Below, piece by piece: positions 56,781-64,000 of a stretch of 64,000 nucleotides of DNA. The DNA comes from Vicia villosa (lineage: Eukaryota > Streptophyta > Magnoliopsida > Fabales > Fabaceae): contig NW_026705395.1 in assembly GCF_029867415.1 (NCBI RefSeq), positions 124,001-188,000 of the forward strand, given 5' to 3'. Numbering within the stretch: the first letter of the stretch is position 1; each line of letters begins with the position of its first letter. The notes under the pieces are model-generated. The model was not told the DNA's origin and made no database searches. It saw nothing but the letters and a program-made list of their open reading frames with translations. Made by a program: the position numbers and the translations under genes.

Positions 56781-58219
56781 TTCATTTGCATTCGCAATCT
56801 CTTTTCTGTTTGTTTAAACATTTGTCGTATGACAGACGCTATGTACTTTACAATAATCATTAATGCATTGCTTACGTGTGTCTTGGATTATTCCTAATGT
56901 TTTCACTATATTTAAAACTGGTTTTTACTTGGTTTTTCGTCTTTTGTGATATTCGATTCTCGTTAAAACTGTAAGCCTTTGGAGGGAGAATGACGAAAAC
57001 GATACCGCAATCTCATACAGTACGCTTTCGAACAGACCGTGTTGACGATGTACAGGCATTGTTTCAATTCCAATACAGTGGAGATATAAGGATGTTAATC
57101 CCTCGTCAACCCCTTTGAGCCTAAGAAGTAGGAGTTTTCCTTCACGTATAAAATAAAAACCCTCAAAATATAACCTGGGGCAGGGTAGCTATTCAGTTAA
57201 CTTGATTATCCCAAATTGTTCCTTTGAACATAATCACTGATGGTTCTCCGTCATAATTAAGCCTGGCAGTCAATGTCCGCAAAGAAAAAAAGAAAAATAA
57301 CGCAAGGCCCGCCAAGTCAAAACCTAGACTTAGGCAAAATTGGGGCATCCCGCTGACTGTAATTTTAAATAAACAGATCAGGCATAAATTAGGGATAATA
57401 ATGTAAAAAAAAAGAGGTCACTATGCGTCCTCGACAAATGGAAGATATTACAAAAATGGAGAATGACTGCATTTGCAGATAAACCTTTGGTTTTCGAACC
57501 ATCATGAATGTCAGTATTACAATACCCAAAGTATTTTGGAGTTTAAATGCACAGTTAACTGAGCATAGGACTGGAGAACATCACGAAGATTGAGATGGGT
57601 ACAAATAAACTTTGAGCCATTATCCTTTGTTTCTTAAAACCGTGAACCGGGTCACGTTACAACCCTTAAAAGTCCTAACTGAAGCATGGTTAGTTCGAAA
57701 GCATGCCGTTACCAAAGGTATCCCGACTCCTTAGGGTCTAATACAACTCTTGAGTTGATATCACTTTCTTACAAAAAAAAACTCTATTTTACTCAAAAAA
57801 TGTTTTTTAAACTTTCAAGACAGACGTATGCATTCGCATCTTATGAATTTCATCGTAAAGCACATTGGTCTATATAGATTCAAATGTTTTAACATCGGGG
57901 AGAAGTTGCATGGGGCATGGCTAATGGCTAAAAAAATCCTACCGACAGGCCCGATAGCTTTAAAAGCACATCAAAGAAGAAATATCTCTTACGCCTGACT
58001 CGGACGGCTATTGTATACACAGGGCATAGCCCGTTGTTATCCTATTTATCTGGGGCAATCTAATCAAGACCCATGGGATCTCTCAAGGACTCTGAATAGC
58101 CCATGGGGCAAGTCCATTACCTGGGGCACGTTGCAAAAGGTCACTCAGTATCAAATGTTGTCAATACCACTCTCACGTCCTTTCCAGGAATTTTTATAGA
58201 ACATCTCTCAATCTGTCCA

Positions 58220-60300
58220 TGTGGTCTTCTTTAAGACATGTTCAAATATCTATTATCCTCCCTAGGAAGCCTTTTCAAATAGTCTTCTTTAAGACACAGT
58301 CTACAAACCTTTCCAGGTGTCTCTCATCATTTTCAGAAATCTTTTCAGATAGTCTTCTCTAAGACATATTCCTTTCCAAGAACCTTTTCTAGGTAGTCTT
58401 CTGTAAGACATCCCTTAACTTTTTCAGGTAGTCTTCTTTAAGATATTCCTTACCCTTTTCAGGTAATATTCTCTAAAATATCACTTGGCCTTTCCAGGAA
58501 CCTTTCTAGGAAATCTTCTTTAAGACACCCGTCAATCTTTTCAGTTAGTCTTTTTTAAGACATGTTCAAATTCCTCTTATAAACCTTGTCAAACTGTGTT
58601 TAAAGTACAGTCCTCTTTAGGGCGGTATCCCATCCTTTCTAGGGTTTTGTTCAAAACACTACATTCCTTAAAATAGTCTTTATCCTCTATGGGATTCTTT
58701 GACCCTCTTTGCAAACGCGCCTCCCCGAGCTTTGTTTAAAGCACAGTCTTGTTTAAGACGATCTCATATCCTTTCCAGGAACCTCTTCAGGTAATCTCAT
58801 AGAAGACATCATCTCATTCTGAGTATTCAGTGAACTTTTGCCCATCAGACACGACCAAGACGCATGACTAATTCTGAAAAGCATATGCTTCACATTCGAA
58901 TCAATACCTAGCATCAGGGAGATTGGGTTAATCAAAGGCGATCATTGCTAATAAAGATCCCTGAACCGGGTGAACCACATCTAGGGGGTTCTCCTAAACA
59001 GGGGCATACAATCAATGATCCTATTGACTGGGGCATATCTTTCAAGAATTCAAATACTGGGGCAGTGCATATCAGGTTCATGGCACGACATGGTAATATT
59101 CGAGGTCCCTCTAAGAATATTTCCTTCAAGTCAAATGGCGCCTCTCTCAAAATTTCTGATATCAGGGAAATCACGCTAGTATCACACAAGGAGCATTGCT
59201 GCATAATCGGCCTTCCTACGCCTGTATTATTCACAACCTACAATGTGGGATTGTCGTACATACATAATTCTGGTTTATTTCGAGAATCTCATTACATGAC
59301 ACATGCATCATAACATTGCATAAATTCAACATTCGCCTTTTCAGGTCACTCTGGAATCAAAAGGATATCATCCTCCAAATGCGGTGCAAATACTATCGTT
59401 TCAACGATTTAATCTTAACAATTTCGATGCTTCATTCTGAGCCTCTCTTCAAAGGCAATTCAGAAACAATCAAAGAGTTTCTTACCTTTCAAGGTAGTCT
59501 TTTTCAAGACGCTTATCAACCTTTCTAGGTAGCCTTCGATAAAACCTTTTTATCCTCTATAGGAGTCTTTCTATGTCAGTCTTGTTTAAGACATATCTGG
59601 GTTAACCGTGTAGTCTTGTTTAAGACACTCCGTATCCTTTTTAGAAGTCTCTCTAGGTAATCTTGTTTAAGATGTTTCATATCTTTTTAGAAGCCTCTCT
59701 AAGTAATCTTGTTTAAGATGTTTCATATCTTTTTAGAAGCCTTTCTAGGTAATCTTGTTTAAGATGTTTCATATCTTTTTAGAAGCCTCTCTAGGTAATC
59801 TTGTTTAAGAAGTTTCATATCCTTTCTAGGAATCTTTTTAGGTTGATCTTGTTTAAGACGTTTCATATCTTTTTAGAAGCCTTTCTAGGTAATCTTGTTT
59901 AAGATGTTTCATATCTTTTTAGAAGCCTCTCTAGGTAATCTTGTTTAAGAAGTTTTATATCCTTTCTAGGAATCTTTTTAGGTTAATCTTGTTTAAGACG
60001 TTTCATATCTTTTTAGAAACCTCTCTAGGTAATCTTGTTTAAGACGTTTCACACCCTTTTTAGGAGCCTTTCTGGATAATCTTGTTTAAGACATATCTCA
60101 ACCTCTTTAGGTAATACTCTTCAAAAATTTATCCAATCTTTTTCTAAAGACACATCTTGCTCTTTCAAAGAGTTTCCCCAGTCAGTCTTCTCTAAGACAA
60201 TTCTTCCCGAGCTTTGTTTGAAGCCTAGTCTCCGCCACATCTGTCAACGATCTGTCCTATTCAGGAAACCTCTCCAGGCAGTTTTATGTAAGACAATACT
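58220..60300 (+). repeat. tandem array of GTCTT-NNNN-AAGAC hairpins
   Basis: More than twenty 14-base palindromes with 5-bp stems and 4-base loops, for example 59579-59592 and 59613-59626 (GTCTT-GTTT-AAGAC) and 59660-59673 (ATCTT-GTTT-AAGAT). Between about 59640 and 60080 they sit in a regular ~57-bp repeat containing TTTCATATCTTTTTAGAAGC. The outer pair alternates between G-C and A-T while pairing is kept. Confidence 0.85.
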
Positions 60301-60575
60301 TCATCTCTCCTCAAATACAATCCGAACTAGGATTCGCGAAACATCTCAAAAGGGTCAAACAAATTCAAGGGGTGATAAGGAGATAAGACGTTGGAGTTAT
60401 AATACATACTCATGTGCATACACGCAACATTTACATGCATAAGCATTCATACATGTACATTGTACAAACAACAGGCTCATATGCATACACACACGATGCA
60501 TACGCATTTACAAAAATCACCTATACAGGTAAACTTTTCCGAACTAGGGCAGATGACTCCTATTGATGCAAGCGA

Positions 60576-60690
60576 ACTTGCTAGAATATTAGCAAGTAAT
60601 CCTTCTGGGTTGCGCAAACTACGAGAACTTACTAAAACTATAGTAAGTGGGGTTCATAAACTGAGAAAGCTTGCTAGCACTATAGCAAGC
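60576..60690 (+). repeat. three successive 8-bp-stem hairpins near the 3' end of Ogre-C
   Basis: ACTTGCTA/TAGCAAGT (60576-60597), ACTTACTA/TAGTAAGT (60627-60648) and GCTTGCTA/TAGCAAGC (60669-60690), each with a 6-base loop. They lie about 190 bp upstream of the polypurine tract. Two stem positions differ between copies and both changes are matched on the opposite arm. Confidence 0.8.
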
Positions 60691-60864
60691 TGATCAAACA
60701 ACTAACTACAGGTCCTCGCTATGTAAGGCTCAGGCTTTAGCAGGACATCTCGTTTCTCCCACACTCAAGCACAAGGTAAATTTAGGGGTTTTCCATTATT
60801 TAATAACCCTTCGATCCGAAAAAACGTGAGACATGCGTATTCTCACGCCATTCAATCCAAGATA

Positions 60865-60880
60865 ATTAAATAGGGGCAGC
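60865..60880 (+). promoter_or_regulatory. Ogre-C polypurine tract
   Basis: AATTAAATAGGGGCAGC directly before the 3' LTR; compare the tracts before 4761 and 24993. Confidence 0.8.
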
Positions 60881-63702
60881 TGTCATACCCTAAAATTTAC
60901 CCGATATAATTCGCATCTGTCCATTTATTAAGGGCGTTAAAAATTAGGAGCCATAGGGTTTAATATACCTATTATTAAACTCGTTCTCCTATAAAACTCC
61001 CGTATAAATTGGTTTAAAATAAATAGAGTGTGAACAGCAAATATTCAAGGTCCAATTCATTTTGGCCCATTTGTTTCTAGTCATTTACTCATTTTCTTTA
61101 CAAATTTTCCATTTGTCTATTAAATAATATTACTATTATTAATAACTATTTGGATTATTTTTAGAATTATTATATAATTTTGTTTCTAAAAAATAGGAGT
61201 TCAATTATAATCACTCTTATCATGTTTTTTATTAATCCTAATTATTAATATTATTGGTTAATTAGTTTGTTTTTACTGACTAATTAATTAACTAATTAAT
61301 TGAAGTTAATTGGGGTTAGTGTTGATGTTGGCGTTTTTGTTTGTCTTTTGGGCCACAATGCAAAAAAAAAAAAAAAAGTCATAGGGCCTTATGGGTCATC
61401 AGGAGTGAGACCGGGTCAAACCCAACCCGGTTCCTATTCACCTTTCTTCTCCACGCAGAAACCCTACCTCCAACAGCGGCGCCGCTCCCCCACCATTCAA
61501 GCCCTAACTTCAACCAAATCTCAATCCAGGCCCAAGGATCCAAACGCAGTCACAATCAAATCGGAAACAGAGTCAAATCCCAAACAGATTGCAATCAAAT
61601 CTCAGAATCAAATAATAACATAAATCAAAATAAAAGATTTTATTGAATCAAATCTTACAACGAATCAATTTACAAACTTAAAACTAATTGAATCTAAGCT
61701 AATCTACATTTTCCTAATCAAACGAAACCCTAAGACTATAAATCAAAAAGAAGAAATCAGATGAAAGGAGGAGGTTTTCTGAAAAAAAACTTAGGCGCCG
61801 CCGTGAACTCGAACTCCTCGAAGCTTGAATCTCTGATCGGAACCTGCGAAGCACAGAGAAAGAAGGAGGAGATTAGGAGGAGTAGATCAGGAATTGGAGC
61901 TTACACAAAAGGTAAACATGAAATCACTTAGCTTAGTTTTGTGTGTTTGCGTGAGAAATTGATTGTTGTGACTGCTTTTGCTTTAAGATTTGATGCGGTT
62001 AGGGTTCTTAAGATAACAAAATTGGGGTTAGGGTTCTTGTGTTTGGGAATTAGGGTTCATAGGTTATGTGTGTTTCTGGGTGTATCGATGAAGGTGAGGT
62101 CAGAAGAAGATGAAGATTGTAACAATCTTCATCTGGGTTCGTCTTTTTGGGTTCGGTTAGGAGGTGTGTATGGGATGATGATGAATATTCTGATGAATAT
62201 TCATCGGAAACTGGGTTTCTAGGGTGGTTCTGGGGACGGAATAGGGTTGCGGACGGTGGCCGGAGGTTGTCTTCTGGATTTTTGTTAGAGGATGAGGAAG
62301 AGAACGAGAGAGATCCAAGAGAGAGAAGAGGGTTAGAGAGAGAAAGAAGAGGCAGAAAAGAAAGGAAGAGTGGAGAGAATAAAGAATAACTCCCCCTAGA
62401 CCGTCGGATTAACGACACGTGGCCTCCTGATGGCCGCCTGTTGGCACTTGGACGTTGATCCAGTGCGTATCCTTGCCATACATCCTAATTCAATAATCGC
62501 ATGCAGACCGTTGATGAGAACCTCGAGCGAATCTTGACAGTCCATCACGCCTGAGAATACACCATGCACAACATACCTTCACCTCACTCAATAACACATG
62601 CGGGCCGTACGATTGTCTTGGATTCAGATCAAGATGATCCTAATTCTGTAGTGCACCATTAGCCATGCGCCTGCGCCACACTGGATCCAACGGATCCTTA
62701 CCTCTAATGGGCCAGGCCTCTTCTTATTAACACCTCCCAAATTCCTACCCTGAACATAGAGTACACCCCCTTCATAAATTAAAAAAATAATAATAACATT
62801 TAATTAATTAATTTTGTGAAATTTAAATTGTTTAATTATTTGGTCTCTCTTGATGATTTAATTCAATTTTCTCCTCGAACCGACTAAATCCACTAGTCGT
62901 AGTAGACGAGAAATAAGTTTTGATCATTTAATTTACTTATTAATAATATAATTGATTTTAATCTATTTATTAATAATATAATCGATTCAAGTTTAATTCT
63001 CTCCTCGACCCGACTAAATCTATTAGTCGCATTAGACGAGAGATAAAGCGATAAAACATTAATATTAATTCTCTTCTCGACCCGACTAAATCTATTAGTC
63101 GTATTAGACAAGAGATGAAAAATATTTATTCAAAACACATTTAATTTGCTGCCCGCGACGATCAATCTATCGATCTGAGTAACCAGCAATGCTCCTTAAT
63201 CTGTTAGCTATATTGACCAAATCTATTGGTCATCGCATCTAACGGTGCCATATCAAATCAGGGTTGTACGCCGGAGTCTAAAACATTCAAACACTTCAAA
63301 TCAAACTACGGATTTTTATCCTAGGCAACTCAAAATGCCTTTCAAAACAACGTCAAAATAATAATCAAATTCTAATTCTAAGGCGTACAATCCTGTGCCC
63401 GAACTACGTTGACTCTGATTCTCCATAAGGAGATACGTAGGCACTTGGTAACAAGGCGAGTCCCCCTCCCTAAAATCTTAATTTTTACCCTTTTCAATTC
63501 CTTAGCTATTAGCCTTAACTTTTAGCCATAAATTGTAACCTTAAATTCAAAGCCAATAGGAAAGGGTTGAGGGTGCCTAACACTTTCCCTCGACCTGATT
63601 ATAATAACTTACCCCGATCTCTAAACTGCGTAGGGTTTCCTATTCGCCCTTCAGAATAGGTGGCGACTCTAAAAACCTTTAATTTTAGGGCAGGTTGCTA
63701 CA
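60881..63702 (+). mobile_element. Ogre-C 3' LTR
   Basis: 2,822 bp, same ends as the 5' LTR. Differences are mostly single substitutions plus one A-run change near 61365. The hairpins of the 5' LTR are retained, with one mismatch in the first. Confidence 0.93.
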
Positions 63703-64000
63703 ATATTATCATGTCAAAACTGATGTCATGACATGCATTCTACTGTAGTGAAATCTTTATTTGTGCAGGCCTTTACCTGATGTCAAGGCCGATGTCATGA
63801 CATCCGTAGCTGTTACATCTTATTCTGTTACTAATTCTGTTTGTGTGATCTGTTAAGATCCTATGCGCCTTACTTGGAAATATTGGACTGCGCCTTACTT
63901 GGAAATATTAGATTATGATTTGTTTGATCTTTTCAAGGACGTCTTTAATTGCTCTTATTTTGGTTCCTTGATTTGTGGAAATTAGTTTAATTAGGTTAAA
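63703..64000 (+). mobile_element. Copia-2 3' LTR, second part, cut by the window end
   Basis: It resumes with the right copy of the target duplication ATATT (63703-63707) and continues exactly as the Copia-2 5' LTR does after 43525, including the 27-bp duplication. Over the ~340 bp that can be compared, about five bases differ from the 5' LTR. Confidence 0.93.

Larger units (their letters stand above)
56781..60864 (+). other. Ogre-C 3' tail
   Basis: Long untranslated stretch. About 56970-57790 matches the remnant at 26010-27060. From 58200 a hairpin-bearing repeat takes over, followed by three larger hairpins (60576-60690). Open frames here are short and unsupported. Confidence 0.7.
51701..63702 (+). 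mobile_element. Ogre-C: complete non-autonomous Ogre-like element, 12.0 kb
   Basis: LTRs at 51701-54525 and 60881-63702 bound a 6.36 kb internal region. The element is flanked by the direct repeat ATATT (51696-51700 and 63703-63707). The uninterrupted target sequence survives in the Copia-2 5' LTR near 43525. No gag, protease, RT, RNase H or integrase motif is visible inside, so it fits a large retrotransposon derivative mobilised in trans, presumably by autonomous Ogre elements. The LTRs differ at roughly 40-50 places by eye. Confidence 0.93.

Overview
This window looks like a large, repeat-rich plant nuclear genome, most likely a legume of tribe Fabeae (pea, vetch or lentil group). The grounds are Ogre-type Ty3/gypsy elements with multi-kilobase LTRs beginning TGTCATACCC, Maximus/SIRE-type Ty1/copia elements with GGGGGAG polypurine tracts, and the A+T-rich composition. 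Naming the tribe is inference. Almost everything is nested LTR retrotransposon. Only one host gene is convincing: a single-exon coiled-coil protein gene at 41905-42765 (+).

Layout. (1) 1-1840 is the 3' end and 3' LTR of a Maximus-like copia element. (2) 1841-~10830 is the non-coding tail and ~6 kb LTR of Ogre-A, which sits inside the gag region of Ogre-B. (3) Ogre-B supplies a decayed gag-protease (~10831-13408) and RT-RNase H (14808-16236), a 3' tail (24103-24992) and the start of a 3' LTR (24993-25332). It is interrupted by a solo gypsy LTR in minus orientation (13409-14362). It is also interrupted by a composite block (16237-24102), in which a 5'-truncated copia element (Copia-3, minus) is joined to the 3' half of a gypsy element. 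That gypsy half carries an antisense, intron-containing plant-mobile-domain (PMD) gene and a 3' LTR of the same family as the solo LTR. (4) 25333-29961 holds fragments of two further Ogre-like elements that begin in opposite orientations. (5) 30028-39638 is Copia-1, a young copia element with a third ('envelope-like') ORF. It is preceded by a second copy of its own 3' end, so the block is longer than one element. (6) 39639-43115 is the only low-copy-looking stretch, with the host gene. (7) From 43116 an LTR of a minus-oriented copia-type element has been entered by Copia-2 (43482 to beyond the window end). Copia-2's 3' LTR has in turn been entered by Ogre-C (51701-63702, TSD ATATT), a 12 kb Ogre-like element with no recognisable gag or pol.

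How the pieces relate. Copia-1 and Copia-2 are sister copies with gag-pol followed by the third ORF, and both carry the same stop codon just after the RT active site. Copia-3 is a relative without the third ORF. Ogre-C would have to be moved by proteins from another element.

The most interesting structure is in non-coding DNA. The LTRs and 3' tails of the Ogre-type elements are full of short tandem hairpins whose stems change in a paired way while loops stay constant. This suggests selected RNA structure. All calls come from reading the sequence; no alignment, folding or database search was run.
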